Origin: Nitrospirota bacterium
GTDB lineage: Bacteria; Nitrospinota_A; UBA7883; JACRGQ01
DNA length: 64,000 bases
Direction of reading: 5' to 3'
NCBI GenBank assembly: GCA_024275955.1
Contig: JAJRYD010000024.1
Location: forward strand, 1-64,000
Notes under the pieces: generated by a model
Told to the model about the DNA's origin: nothing
Databases searched by the model: none
Seen by the model: only the letters and a program-made list of their open reading frames with translations
In this document: piece after piece, positions 1 through 10,700 of the stretch
How the letters are laid out: the number at the start of each line of letters is the position of its first letter
Position numbering within the stretch: position 1 is the first letter of the stretch
Program-made: the position numbers and the translations under genes

Positions 1-190
1 ATAGAGACCAACAACATCAATTAACTTCTCCAGAAAGTGCGGATCGTTTGAAAGTTTGAATGTCTTAATCAGGTGTGGTTTAAGACCGTGTGCATGCCAG
101 ATGCGTTGCACCGATGCCTTGCTGATACCGCAAGCTTGCGCAGGAACTTCTTGGGACCGATGGGTTAGGTTCTGCCATGAGTCAATGCGC
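1..190 (-). pseudogene. IS630-family transposase fragment, runs off left edge
   Basis: Read on the minus strand in the frame ending at base 1, this translates to a stretch typical of the N-terminal helix-turn-helix part of IS630-family transposases: a [12 protein letters not shown] recognition-helix segment, then [19 protein letters not shown], then EKL-x-DVVGLY at the window edge. The family normally reads THWSTRSMAKE just before the helix; here that part is altered, and nothing similar continues upstream of about base 190, where an unrelated sequence begins. The catalytic DDE part lies outside the window or is lost. I read it as a decayed insertion sequence next to another IS scrap; whether the C-terminal half survives beyond the edge cannot be seen. 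Confidence 0.7.
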
Positions 191-392
191 CTGACGGAGA
201 AAAGACCCGCCCTAAAAAAGTGGCTTTTGAAAAACGTTGATGGAAGCCCTCACTCCCCCTGTAGAGGAGCAGGCGCAAAGTGCTGACTGCAGGGGCTATA
301 ATCCAACCGGTGCCTCACAACTGAATACTAACAGATTCAATCTAAGAGCGAGGGACGACCTCCACACCGGCTCCTGCCGGACTGGAACTTAC

Positions 393-829
393 CTTCAGTG
401 TTCCAAAATTGGCTTGAGGCGATATCGTTAAAAACTCCACCGAGGGGGTTGCTTGGCAAGGCTGTAAGTTACAGTTTGAATCAATGGGAAAAGTTGACGA
501 GGTATACGCAGGATGGACGGTTGCGTCTTGATAATAACCTTGCGGAAAACGCTATCAGACCTTTTGTTATTGGCAGAAAGAATTGGCTGTTCAGCGGTTC
601 GCCGAGGGGCGCTACTGCGAGTGCGGCTATCTACAGCCTCATCGAGACCGCTAAGGCGAATAAGTTGGAGCCATATAAATATCTGCGCTACCTTTTTGAG
701 CGTCTACCGTACGCCAACTCGGAAGAAGATTATAAAGCTCTTCTACCTCCATACATTGATAGTAAAAAGCTGGATAAGGGGTGGGGTTTAGACGCTTACG
801 CTGGTCGGCAAGGTGTATCGAGTTCCTAA
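393..829 (+). pseudogene. IS66-family transposase (TnpC), C-terminal fragment
   Basis: About 140 residues match the C-terminal end of IS66 TnpC transposases: an F-x-NWLEAI start, LLGKAVSYSLNQW, the DNNLAENAIRPFVIGRKNW block that holds the catalytic Glu of the DDE triad, and the YLRYLFERLPYA ending. Full-length TnpC is about 500 residues, so the zinc finger, coiled coil and both catalytic Asp residues are missing. The first in-frame ATG is at 398, but the similarity starts slightly before it, so this is a truncated remnant and not a gene with its own start. No tnpA or tnpB partner is visible. Between 190 and 392 I see no recognisable feature. Confidence 0.75.
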
Positions 830-1194
830 TGAAATATTAACGCTGAGGTATAGACACTCCCTGTGGCAAACCTGCGGGGAATTGTAAGTTACGCTTCCTT
901 CCGGCCTATTCAGCTCCTTTTGGGATGTTTTTCATCGGTTTTTGCCGCCCGTTAGCGTCAAATATATTTTTGAAAATAAAAATAAAAATTTAAAAACAAA
1001 CAACCCAATCAGATACGGATTATGCGTAAAAAAAACAAAAAAAGATGATGAATAAAAAATCTTTAGCTGTTAATATCTTTTCTCACGAGGGGTGTAGCAG
1101 TAGCGTTTTTTTATCTGCTTTCGAAGATTTTTATTTTAACTTTTTGCGGTTGTGGCGTGTCAAAACAGATTTTTAGTTTTCTCAAAGCCTGTCT
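830..1194. other. AT-rich spacer upstream of rrf2-dnaA
   Basis: There is no credible gene in these 365 bases. From about 958 to 1070 the sequence is strongly A/T-rich with A-runs, the kind of composition found in promoters and in DNA-unwinding elements next to dnaA. The promoter for the rrf2-dnaA pair should lie here, but I cannot place convincing -35/-10 boxes. I find no close match to the DnaA-box consensus in this part. A short motif at about 865-890 (CTGCGGGGAATT followed by AAGT) recurs at 59803-59822. Confidence 0.4.
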
Positions 1195-1653
1195 ATGAAA
1201 ATATCGACAAAGGGGCATTATGCGGTTCAGGCGATGGTAGATCTTGCCACTCAGCCGACCAACTTCCCTGTACCGCTTTCCAATATATCGCTGAGGCAGG
1301 ATATATCTCTCAACTACCTTGAACAGCTTTTCTTAAAACTTAGAAAGGCAAAACTGGTTAAATCGGTTCGTGGGCCTGGGGGCGGGTATCTTCTTGCGAG
1401 GAAACCTTTGGATATAAGTATCGGCGAAATATTTTCCGCTGTAGATGAGAATATAGTTCTTTCCGAGTGCGTTGATAACAGCTCTTTTTGTTCGAAAACA
1501 CAAAAGTGCATTACTCAGGTGCTTTGGTACAAGATTAGCGAATCATTGAGAAAAACCTTGTTTTCTATCTCTTTGAGAGAGGTGGTTGACGAGGCTGATA
1601 AAACGGACGATTTTAAATCAAATAACGAGCATAGGTTTATATATAACATATGA
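1195..1653 (+). CDS. Rrf2/IscR-family transcriptional regulator
   Basis: A 152-residue winged-helix regulator of the Rrf2 family, which senses Fe-S clusters, redox state or NO in other members. The N-terminus MKISTKGHYAVQAM and the wing motif VRGPGGGYLLA at about residues 59-69 are family hallmarks. Three cysteines near residues 91-104 in a C-x6-C-x5-C arrangement match the spacing of the [2Fe-2S] ligands in IscR (C-x5-C-x5-C) closely, so a cluster is likely. The gene overlaps the dnaA start by four bases (ATGA), which means translational coupling to the replication initiator. The usual isc/suf neighbours are absent. The regulated promoter is unknown; autoregulation of the rrf2-dnaA operon would be the simplest guess. 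Confidence 0.9.
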   Translation: MKISTKGHYAVQAMVDLATQPTNFPVPLSNISLRQDISLNYLEQLFLKLRKAKLVKSVRGPGGGYLLARKPLDISIGEIFSAVDENIVLSECVDNSSFCSKTQKCITQVLWYKISESLRKTLFSISLREVVDEADKTDDFKSNNEHRFIYNI

Positions 1654-2978
1654 AAATGGAAGAATTATGGGGTAGCTGTAAAAAGGAGCTTGAGCAAAGG
1701 ATTGGGTCGCCCAATTACAGCTCGTACATTGAGCCTACCTCCCCGCTAAAGTACGAAGACAATGTAATGTCTGTTCTTGTTCCATCGGCTTTTGTGGCAG
1801 ACTGGCTTGAAAAAAACCAGCTTTCCGCGATTCTCCTCTTTTTGAACGAGAAGACCAATTCTAAAAACATGGTGAAGTTCGTAGTCGATAAGGCCCAGCC
1901 GAAAAAGGTTCGGGCCGCTCCCATTATAATGCAAAAGCAAAAAAAGGCGGTGGTGCCGTCGCACCATTTTAAATCGCACTACAGCTTCGATAATTTCGTT
2001 GTAGGAAAATGTAACGAATTCGCATATGCATCGGCAGTACAGTGTGCCAAAAAGCCCGGCAACAAATACAACCCGCTGTTTCTTTACGGCGGGGTTGGGC
2101 TTGGCAAAACACACCTTATGCAGGCTATCGGAAAGTATGTGATGGGCAAAAATCCCAACGCCCGGGTTTCGTACCTTTCTTCCGAACAGTTTGTAAATCA
2201 GATGATATCGGCACTGCAAAAGGGACAGATGGACCGCTTCAGGCAAAAGTTTCGGACGCTCGACATTTTGCTTGTTGACGATATCCAGTTTTTTGCCGGG
2301 AAAAGCAGAACTCAAGAGGAGTTTTTCCACACTTTTAACACTCTTTTTGAAATGGGCAAGCAGATCGTTGTTTCTTCCGATCAGTTTCCAAAAGATATTA
2401 AAAGTCTTGAAGAAAGGCTTAAGTCACGTTTTGAGTGGGGCCTTATAGGAGATATACAACCGCCTGAGCTTGAAACCAAAATTGCTATCATCAAGAAAAA
2501 AGCGGCCGCCAATGGTTATAAGGTTCCAAACGATGTGGCAGAGTTTCTTTCCGGAACAATTAGATCGAACATCCGCGAACTTGAAGGTTGTCTGGCGCGG
2601 ATAGTTGCTTATAGCTCTCTTTCTGGCAAGCCGATTTCTCTTGAACTTGCAAAGGAGACAATGAAAGGCGTTTACGAAGATTCGAGAAAAAATATAACTG
2701 TTAAAATAATTCAAAAAACAGTTACTGAATATTTTCATCTTAAAATAACGGACTTAAAATCCAAAAACAGGTCGAGAAATATAGTCGTTCCGCGACAGAT
2801 TGCTATGTTTCTTTCCCGAGAATATACCGACGAATCGCTTCCCCAAATAGGGAAGATGTTCGGTGGACGCGACCACAGCACTGTTATCCATGCCTACAAA
2901 AAGATAAAGGCCGATATTGAGGTTAATACCCGTCTTTACAACGACTTAACATCTATAAAAAGATTACTTGGTCTGTGA
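1650..2978 (+). CDS. dnaA: Chromosomal replication initiator DnaA
   Basis: DnaA is the AAA+ ATPase that binds DnaA boxes and opens oriC. The 442-residue protein has domain I (about 1-75, starting with LWGSCKKELEQRI), a short linker domain II, and domain III with Walker A GGVGLGKTHL at about residue 147. Walker B is LLVDDIQFFAGK near 208. Domain IV has the signature GGRDHSTVIHAYKKI near residue 408. The length is normal for the family. The start overlaps the stop of the rrf2-type gene in ATGA; a second ATG two codons later (1656) is an alternative. No strong ribosome-binding site precedes it, consistent with coupling. The next gene is gyrB; dnaN and recF, common neighbours, are absent. Confidence 0.98.
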   Translation: MKMEELWGSCKKELEQRIGSPNYSSYIEPTSPLKYEDNVMSVLVPSAFVADWLEKNQLSAILLFLNEKTNSKNMVKFVVDKAQPKKVRAAPIIMQKQKKAVVPSHHFKSHYSFDNFVVGKCNEFAYASAVQCAKKPGNKYNPLFLYGGVGLGKTHLMQAIGKYVMGKNPNARVSYLSSEQFVNQMISALQKGQMDRFRQKFRTLDILLVDDIQFFAGKSRTQEEFFHTFNTLFEMGKQIVVSSDQFPKDIKSLEERLKSRFEWGLIGDIQPPELETKIAIIKKKAAANGYKVPNDVAEFLSGTIRSNIRELEGCLARIVAYSSLSGKPISLELAKETMKGVYEDSRKNITVKIIQKTVTEYFHLKITDLKSKNRSRNIVVPRQIAMFLSREYTDESLPQIGKMFGGRDHSTVIHAYKKIKADIEVNTRLYNDLTSIKRLLGL

Positions 2979-5550
<2,572 letters not shown>

Positions 5551-5551
<1 letters not shown>

Positions 5552-5678
5552 GGACTGTTTCCAAAAGAGTTTTTAAGTGTTTTAAAGAAAAGTTTATTTT
5601 CTAACTTCTTTAAAAGAGAGGTTTTAGCGATTGGCGATTTGTGGAAAAATCGAATTTATGCCATTCGGCAACAGCCCC
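5551..5678 (+). mobile_element. MITE family A, copy 1 (128 bp), abutting gyrB stop
   Basis: Starts GGGACTGTTTCC and ends GGCAACAGCCCC, an imperfect terminal inverted repeat of roughly 15-19 bases. It is flanked by a perfect 5-bp direct repeat GTTTA (5546-5550 and 5679-5683). It has no coding capacity. The same sequence recurs at seven other places in the window. The first base of the element provides the G of the gyrB TAG. Confidence 0.9.
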
Positions 5679-5895
5679 GTTTAGCTTTCGACAACTGCTT
5701 CGTCCAAACGCTCTGCCTGCTTGCGATATTCTTTTGCCTTGGCTAACCTACTTAAAAAGAAAGGACTATAGGTTTTTGGGCGGTTCGACAGCGGTTTTGT
5801 AATTTTTTTTTACTTTTGGTTCAATTTTTGCCCCGTATTGATGGATATTGGCGTAGTATCTTATCTGCAACTGAATAATTGTTAAGGAGAATTAT

Positions 5896-6651
5896 ATGAA
5901 GAAGTCCGTTTTTAGTTTTTTTCTTTTTTTTATAAGCGTACCTATTGTGCATGCGGCTGGACCGGTTGATATCTCAATAGGCGCCGCTATCGGTACTCAG
6001 AATATTTCCGGCAACGTAAAATATAAAGGTGACACCATATCGTTAAAAGATGATCTTGGGCTTGATAAAAAACAACAGACCAGTTTTAACCTGAGAATTG
6101 AACATTCATTACCGATATTGCCGAATATATACTTCCGGTATCTTCCGTCTAAATTTGCAGGCTCAAAAACAAACACCACTACGATAGCCTACGGCGACCA
6201 GACATTCGATATTAATACGAAAATCGACACAGAATTTGAAATTGTAAGAAACGACATAGGGTTTTTCTATAATCTTCCAACTGGTGATACGGTTGATATC
6301 GACCTTGGGTTGAATATTAGGCTTCTCAGCTTTAAAGGCAGTTTGAAAGGTACCGTTGCCGGCACGACAGGAATCAGCGAAGAGAAATCGCTTTCCACTC
6401 CTTTGCCCCAGCTGTACGGACGGGTTGCCTTTAACCCTATCGACAAACTTTCCATTCTTGGCGAGCTGAGGTATATAAGCTATAGTGGCAACTCTCTTAC
6501 CGACTACACTTTTGAGGCAAAATATAGGCCGGTAACACCGCTCTACATAGGTGTCGGGTATTACAGCGAGGCGCTGAAAATTGATACCAATGACGTGGTG
6601 GCCGATATTTCGATAACTGTTCCGTACTTTATGGCCGGTGCCGATTTTTAA
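5896..6651 (+). CDS. Predicted outer-membrane beta-barrel protein (TIGR04219-like)
   Basis: A 251-residue secreted protein preceded by AAGGAG. It opens with a signal peptide (MKKSVFSFFLFFISVPIVHA, cleavage after about residue 20) and then runs as alternating polar/apolar strands ending in a terminal Phe (MAGADF), the usual outer-membrane insertion signal. The strand pattern, the mature start GPVDISIGAA and the size resemble the TIGR04219 family of outer-membrane proteins, whose function is not established. It stands alone between gyrB and the ccm genes, with MITEs on both sides, so the neighbours do not hint at a role. Confidence 0.7.
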   Translation: MKKSVFSFFLFFISVPIVHAAGPVDISIGAAIGTQNISGNVKYKGDTISLKDDLGLDKKQQTSFNLRIEHSLPILPNIYFRYLPSKFAGSKTNTTTIAYGDQTFDINTKIDTEFEIVRNDIGFFYNLPTGDTVDIDLGLNIRLLSFKGSLKGTVAGTTGISEEKSLSTPLPQLYGRVAFNPIDKLSILGELRYISYSGNSLTDYTFEAKYRPVTPLYIGVGYYSEALKIDTNDVVADISITVPYFMAGADF

Positions 6652-6772
6652 TTTTATTAGCTCTTTGATGCCTCTGCCGGTTGCCTGAAAAGAACCGTTA
6701 GAAAATCAGCAGGCCTGAGCCGGCAATCGGGGCTGTGGTGTCTGCTGACCAAAAGAGCGCGTAGGTTTATTA

Positions 6773-6896
6773 CAGGCTGTTATCCAGTGAGATATTTAAT
6801 TTTTCTATAAACTGCCAATTTCCAGTCTCTGTTTTTAAAAAATCAGAAGATACTCCCCTTTTTAAACGCTCAAAAAACTCTTTTGGAAACAGCCCC
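6773..6896 (-). mobile_element. MITE family A, copy 2, diverged
   Basis: A decayed copy in the opposite orientation. The outer end CTCTTTTGGAAACAGCCCC is well kept, as are the middle (CTGTTTTTAA...) and the CTGCCAATTTCCAG segment, but the inner end reads CAGGCTGTTATCCAG. Flanks TATTA (6768-6772) and TCTTA (6897-6901) agree at four of five positions, as expected for an old target duplication. Confidence 0.7.
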
Positions 6897-6968
6897 TCTT
6901 ACACTGTTTTTCTACCGCTTATTAAAACCGCTCTTCCAAACTACCGAAAAACTGGGATAATAGACCGG

Positions 6969-7673
6969 ATGCAAAAAGACGGGATTCTCTGCAAAAAGGT
7001 TACCCGAAAGTATGGCGACCTTACAGCCCTTAGAGCGGTTGACCTAGAGATTAAGAGCGGTGATTTTTTCGTCCTTTACGGGCCGAACGGTGCCGGCAAA
7101 ACAACCTTAATGAAAATCCTCTGCGGCTTACTTCGCCCGACAACCGGCAACGCTACCGTGATGGGAGAGGAGCTACACGAAAGCGAAATAAGGCAAAAAG
7201 TGGGGGTCATTTCGCACAACTCATTTCTTTACAACCAATTAACCGCTCACGAGAACCTCTCTTTTTATGCCGAGCTTTACGGGGTAAAGAGCCCCGGGGC
7301 TGTGGCCGATATGCTTTTAAAATCTGTAGAACTTTATGAGAGGCGGGGCGATTTTGCCGGAACATTCTCGCGCGGCATGACCCAAAGGCTCTCTATCGCC
7401 AGAGCGTTGGTGGCAGACCCTGACTTTATTTTTCTCGATGAGCCTTTTTCCGGTCTTGATGTGCATTCGGCGACGATTTTTAGGGATCTTCTTCGTAGTC
7501 TTCACCAGCAAAAAAAAACAGTAATGATGATTACCCACGATATGGCGATAGGGCTTTCTGTCGCTTCGCATATAGGGATACTTAAAAGGGGAAAACTGGT
7601 TTTTAATGAAAAAAGTTCCGGCATGACGATTGATAAACTCAAAAAAGTGTATATAGAAAAGGTAGAGCAGTGA
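6969..7673 (+). CDS. ccmA: Haem exporter ATP-binding protein CcmA
   Basis: This is the ATPase of the CcmABCD complex, which releases holo-CcmE during system I cytochrome c maturation. The 234-residue ABC ATPase has Walker A GPNGAGKTTL at about residue 38. Its signature segment is FSRGMTQRLSIARAL, with a divergent SRGM. Walker B FIFLDEPFSGLD and the switch histidine in MMITHD follow. The assignment rests on the neighbours: the ORF overlaps ccmB by four bases (ATGA) and ccmD and ccmC follow. A generic ABC-2 ATPase would look similar in isolation. Confidence 0.88.
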   Translation: MQKDGILCKKVTRKYGDLTALRAVDLEIKSGDFFVLYGPNGAGKTTLMKILCGLLRPTTGNATVMGEELHESEIRQKVGVISHNSFLYNQLTAHENLSFYAELYGVKSPGAVADMLLKSVELYERRGDFAGTFSRGMTQRLSIARALVADPDFIFLDEPFSGLDVHSATIFRDLLRSLHQQKKTVMMITHDMAIGLSVASHIGILKRGKLVFNEKSSGMTIDKLKKVYIEKVEQ

Positions 7674-8353
7674 GAGAGCTGATAACTTCTACAAAAGCTA
7701 TTTTGTTCAAAGATATAAAAACCGAACTCCGTTCGCGGGAGTTTTTGGGCAACACCTTTATGTTTGCTCTGCTTGTAATAGTTATCTTCAATTTTGCGTT
7801 TAAGCTGACTCCTGAGAACAGTCCAGAGCTTGCGTCGGGAATACTTTGGATAGCGTTTCTTTTTTCCGGTACTCTCGGTATTAGCCGGTCGTTTCAGGTG
7901 GAAAAGGAAAACGAATGTATACAAGGCCTTACGCTTACTCCGGTTGACCGCACCGCTATCTACTGGGCAAAGTTTTTGGGCAACCTTCTGTTTCTCATCG
8001 TGATACAGGTTCTCATAATCCCGATTTTCATAGTTCTCTACAATCTAAACGTGATGGAGCATTTTGGGCTGATGACGATTATCCTGTTTTTGGGCGATTT
8101 TGGCTTTATGGCCCTCGGCACCCTTATAGCGGCTATATCGGTAAACCTTAAGGCGAAGGAGCTTTTACTGCCGGTGCTTTTACTGCCTTTGCTTGTACCG
8201 CTTATTATTTTCGCGGCTGGGGCTACCTCGGCTCTTATTGACAGCGGGAATATGGACGACTATTATTCTCGTCTTAAATTGATCATTGCGTTCGATGTTG
8301 TTTTTTTTACCGTGTCGTCTCTCCTTTTTGAATATATAGTGGACGAACCATGA
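7670..8353 (+). CDS. ccmB: Haem exporter permease CcmB
   Basis: The 227-residue membrane protein has six predicted hydrophobic segments and the CcmB-type N-terminus: a short cytosolic stretch with KDIKTELRSRE before the first membrane segment. The segment FSGTLGISRSFQVEKEN near residue 65 is also a family feature. It is the membrane partner of CcmA in the inner membrane. It overlaps ccmA upstream and ccmD downstream by ATGA, so the three genes are translated as a coupled unit. Confidence 0.92.
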   Translation: MRELITSTKAILFKDIKTELRSREFLGNTFMFALLVIVIFNFAFKLTPENSPELASGILWIAFLFSGTLGISRSFQVEKENECIQGLTLTPVDRTAIYWAKFLGNLLFLIVIQVLIIPIFIVLYNLNVMEHFGLMTIILFLGDFGFMALGTLIAAISVNLKAKELLLPVLLLPLLVPLIIFAAGATSALIDSGNMDDYYSRLKLIIAFDVVFFTVSSLLFEYIVDEP

Positions 8354-8472
8354 GTTATCTTATTTCCGCTTACGCTGTTGTCTGGTTTGTGCTTATCGGA
8401 TACTTTTTTCAGCTGACCCGCCGTTGCACAAGGGTAGAAAAGGAGATTAAAGATTTTAAACAGAATCAATAG
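8350..8472 (+). CDS. ccmD: CcmD-like haem exporter small subunit
   Basis: A 40-residue ORF starting in the ATGA overlap with the ccmB stop. It begins MSYLISAYAVVWFVLIGYFF, a single membrane helix, and ends in a charged tail (TRVEKEIKDFKQNQ). CcmD proteins are tiny single-pass proteins of exactly this form that hold CcmC and CcmAB together with CcmE. The position is ccmA-ccmB-ccmD-ccmC, not the more usual A-B-C-D. Identification is by size, topology and place. Confidence 0.75.
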   Translation: MSYLISAYAVVWFVLIGYFFQLTRRCTRVEKEIKDFKQNQ

Positions 8473-8503
8473 TCTTGTCGAGTCGCCCAAAGGGAGAAGC
8501 TTC

Positions 8504-9145
8504 ATGGTAGGCTCTGCGATAATCTTTTTGATTATCGCCTCCGTTTCCGGCTTAAAGATAGCGCCGAATGCCGTCGGCGAACCGCCGACATACCGGATAC
8601 TTTATTTCCATGTCCCAACGGCGATAATGGCCTACCTCGGGTTCTTCATGGTGTTTGTCGGCTCTATCGGCTACCTTTGGAAAAAGAATCCTATGTACGA
8701 CCGCTGGGCGGTGGCAGGGGCCGACCTCGGCGTTCATTTTTGCGCACTTATGCTTATAACCGGAATGATATGGGGAAAGCAGAGATGGGGTGCCTGGTGG
8801 ATATGGGAGCCTCGGCTTACCTCTGCGCTTATACTTCTTATAATTTTTTCTGGGTACCTTATCCTGCGCGGTGTGGTAGAGAATAAGGTTACGCAGGCTC
8901 GGTACGCGGCAGTTTACGGTATTATAGGTTTTCTCGATGTGCCGCTTGTCCACTTTGCGATAAAACTATGGGGAAGCATAATGCACCCGCCAAAGCCTGC
9001 GATGGACCCGATGATGAAAATTGCTTTATGGATTAGCATGTTTGCGTTCTTTTTCACTTTTGTTGTTATCTACCTTATGCGGCTCCGGTATGAAAAAGGC
9101 AAGGCAGAGCTTTCCCGTCTTAAAGCCGAACAGGATGACGGTTAG
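8504..9145 (+). CDS. ccmC: Haem-handling protein CcmC
   Basis: CcmC binds haem on the periplasmic face and loads it onto CcmE. The 213-residue polytopic protein has the tryptophan-rich haem-handling motif WGAWWIWEPRLTSALIL at about residue 88. Two conserved His ligands flank it, in YFHVPTA near 30 and VPLVHFAIKLWGS near 150. The chosen ATG has a well-spaced AGGGAG (8491-8496). A longer reading in the same frame (from about 8453) has a good Shine-Dalgarno but no standard start codon. ccmE, ccmF and ccmH are not adjacent. Confidence 0.93.
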   Translation: MVGSAIIFLIIASVSGLKIAPNAVGEPPTYRILYFHVPTAIMAYLGFFMVFVGSIGYLWKKNPMYDRWAVAGADLGVHFCALMLITGMIWGKQRWGAWWIWEPRLTSALILLIIFSGYLILRGVVENKVTQARYAAVYGIIGFLDVPLVHFAIKLWGSIMHPPKPAMDPMMKIALWISMFAFFFTFVVIYLMRLRYEKGKAELSRLKAEQDDG

Positions 9146-9148
9146 TTA

Positions 9149-9790
9149 ATGCGGTTTGAGCTGGTTGCTGTCGAAGCGCATCTGGCACTTAATCACCTTC
9201 CTTTTGCCGCTCTGTTTTTTGGGACAGCTTTACTGCTGTATGGCATGTTCCCCGGCAGACAAGAGCATATAAAACTCGGCTTTATCTTTTACGTTTTTGC
9301 TTTTGTTATCACTATTCCGGTTTTCATCGCCGGCGAAGCTGGGCATAACCTTGTAGCTAACATTGACGGGGTGAGACATTCTCATATTGAACTGCATGAA
9401 AAGGCGGCAAAGCTTGCTACTGTCGTGATGTTTGCTCTTGGCGTACTTTTAGCTATCGGCCATTTTCGGTTTAGGGGCAAGGAAATACCTGGCTGGTATA
9501 TTAAGGGAGTACTCGCGATGGCACTTGGCGGACTCTTTCTTCTTGTAAATACCCAAAAACTTGGCGGGGCAATTCGCCACCCAGAAACAAGGCCGGACTT
9601 TGTAATGCCGTCTTCTACCACTCACGATAAAGGCGATGGCGGGCATGACCACGACAGCATGCAGGCCGAAACAGTGCCGGCTGGTACGACTGGTCAGCCT
9701 TGCAATCCTGCTGTCAACGGGATCGATCACTCCGCTCACGATAGTATGAACCACGAACAGATGGGGCATGATGATGGGCATCAGCATTAG
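9149..9790 (+). CDS. Polytopic membrane protein with His-rich tail (DUF2231-like)
   Basis: A 213-residue protein starting three bases after ccmC. Residues 1-135 hold four predicted membrane segments with histidines in or near them (HLALNHLPF, AGEAGHNL, HSHIELHEKAAK), a layout like DUF2231-type proteins that are thought to bind haem or metal. The last 60 residues are hydrophilic and rich in His, Asp and Met, ending in a dense run of His/Asp (from HSAHDSMNHEQ to the final HQH), which looks like a metal-binding tail. Location right behind ccmABDC suggests a role in haem, copper or cytochrome assembly; this is inference. Family assignment is by appearance only. Confidence 0.6.
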   Translation: MRFELVAVEAHLALNHLPFAALFFGTALLLYGMFPGRQEHIKLGFIFYVFAFVITIPVFIAGEAGHNLVANIDGVRHSHIELHEKAAKLATVVMFALGVLLAIGHFRFRGKEIPGWYIKGVLAMALGGLFLLVNTQKLGGAIRHPETRPDFVMPSSTTHDKGDGGHDHDSMQAETVPAGTTGQPCNPAVNGIDHSAHDSMNHEQMGHDDGHQH

Positions 9791-10053
9791 TCACCCCACC
9801 GAACGCACGCACGGCGTGAAGCGAGTAGCCACAACGCAGTTGGTATAGTTTACGAAAACGGAACTTTTGCCGAACAGACCGCCTCACTGCAAATGGCAAC
9901 TGCAAGCGGTAGGCGGCTACTGCCCCCGCGCCGTTATGTGGGGTAAATCAGGGGAGGCTATACGGAATAGCACTCCCCATCTCCCGAAGCCTGTAATTGA
10001 AGGTTCGCTGAAGAACCTATATTCTTTTTCGTCATAACTGCCGAAAACTTTAA
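9791..10053. repeat. Intergenic region with REP-like palindromes
   Basis: No gene is supported. The stretch carries short GC-rich palindromes such as GTAGGCGGCTAC (9909-9920) and inverted GC-rich words of the kind found around 10964-11130, 20472-20726, 49640-51600 and 59766-59820. It then runs into the IS5-type left end at 10054. Confidence 0.4.
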
Positions 10054-10700
10054 GGGGCCTGTTGCCGAATGGCATAAGTTTGGTTTTGTTTAAAACTGCC
10101 AACCGCTAAAATAGACCTCCCTGAAAAACTCTATTGACCCTATAGGTATTGATTTAAAGTGTGAATTCTGCCTGCTATAATTGCAAGGAATGAGCGATTA
10201 ACCCTTAAAACATGGGGATTTTATGTAGGCAAAAAAGCGTGATAATCAAGGTCTCCTATCCAAAGTTCGTCTTAATCAACTCTCCTTTGTATCGCCTTTC
10301 TAATGCAATCGACTGGTCATCTTTCGATGAAACATTCGGCAAACTTTACAGCCAAGGTATCGGTCGCCCTGCCAAACCGACCCGCCTTATGGTTGGCTTG
10401 CATTACTTGAAGGATAGTTTGCGGAAGTGGCTAAAGCGCAGGTCGGCTATCGAGCCGGTGATCGGTCATATGAAAAACGATGGACGGCTTGGGCGGAACT
10501 ACCTGCTTGGCGAAGAGGGCGACAAGATAAACGCAGTCCTTTGCGGTGCTGGGCATAATATGAGAAAGCTACTACGGGCTTTCTTATTCTTTCTTTTTGG
10601 CTGGCGGTTTTACGAAGATTTATCGGCAGAAAACTGAACTGGAAGGCAGGTAGCAAAACCTTGCCACGCTAAAAACCTACTTTTTTAGGAGCGACTAATT
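10054..10700 (+). mobile_element. IS5-type element remnant with MITE-like left end
   Basis: The left end (GGGGCCTGTTGCCGAATGGC from 10054) matches one end of the MITE family A copies in inverted orientation for about 60 bases, including the ATAAGTTTGGTTTTG and CTGCCAACCGCTAAA stretches. The transposase ORF follows at 10212. A convincing right inverted repeat is not seen; a sequence around 10668-10699 is only vaguely similar, so the element end is an estimate. This is the only relative of the MITEs in the window that still has coding sequence. Confidence 0.65.
10212..10637 (+). pseudogene. IS5-family transposase with in-frame internal deletion
   Basis: The first 65 residues match the N-terminus of IS5-type transposases (FVLINSPLYRLSNAIDWSSF, then GRPAKPTRLMVGLHYLKDS). 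The text then jumps directly to the C-terminal block (KRRSAIEPVIGHMKNDGRLG, GRNYLLGEEGDKINAVL). A full-length enzyme is about 400-450 residues, so roughly 300 residues with the two catalytic Asp are missing, while the final Glu (in IEPVIGH) is kept. The join is in frame, giving a 141-residue ORF that cannot be catalytically active. It could still bind the ends if expressed. Confidence 0.8.

Noticed and set aside
8453-8503. Earlier ATT start for ccmC
   Set aside because: There is a good ribosome-binding site but also an equally good one for the ATG at 8504, which needs no unusual codon.
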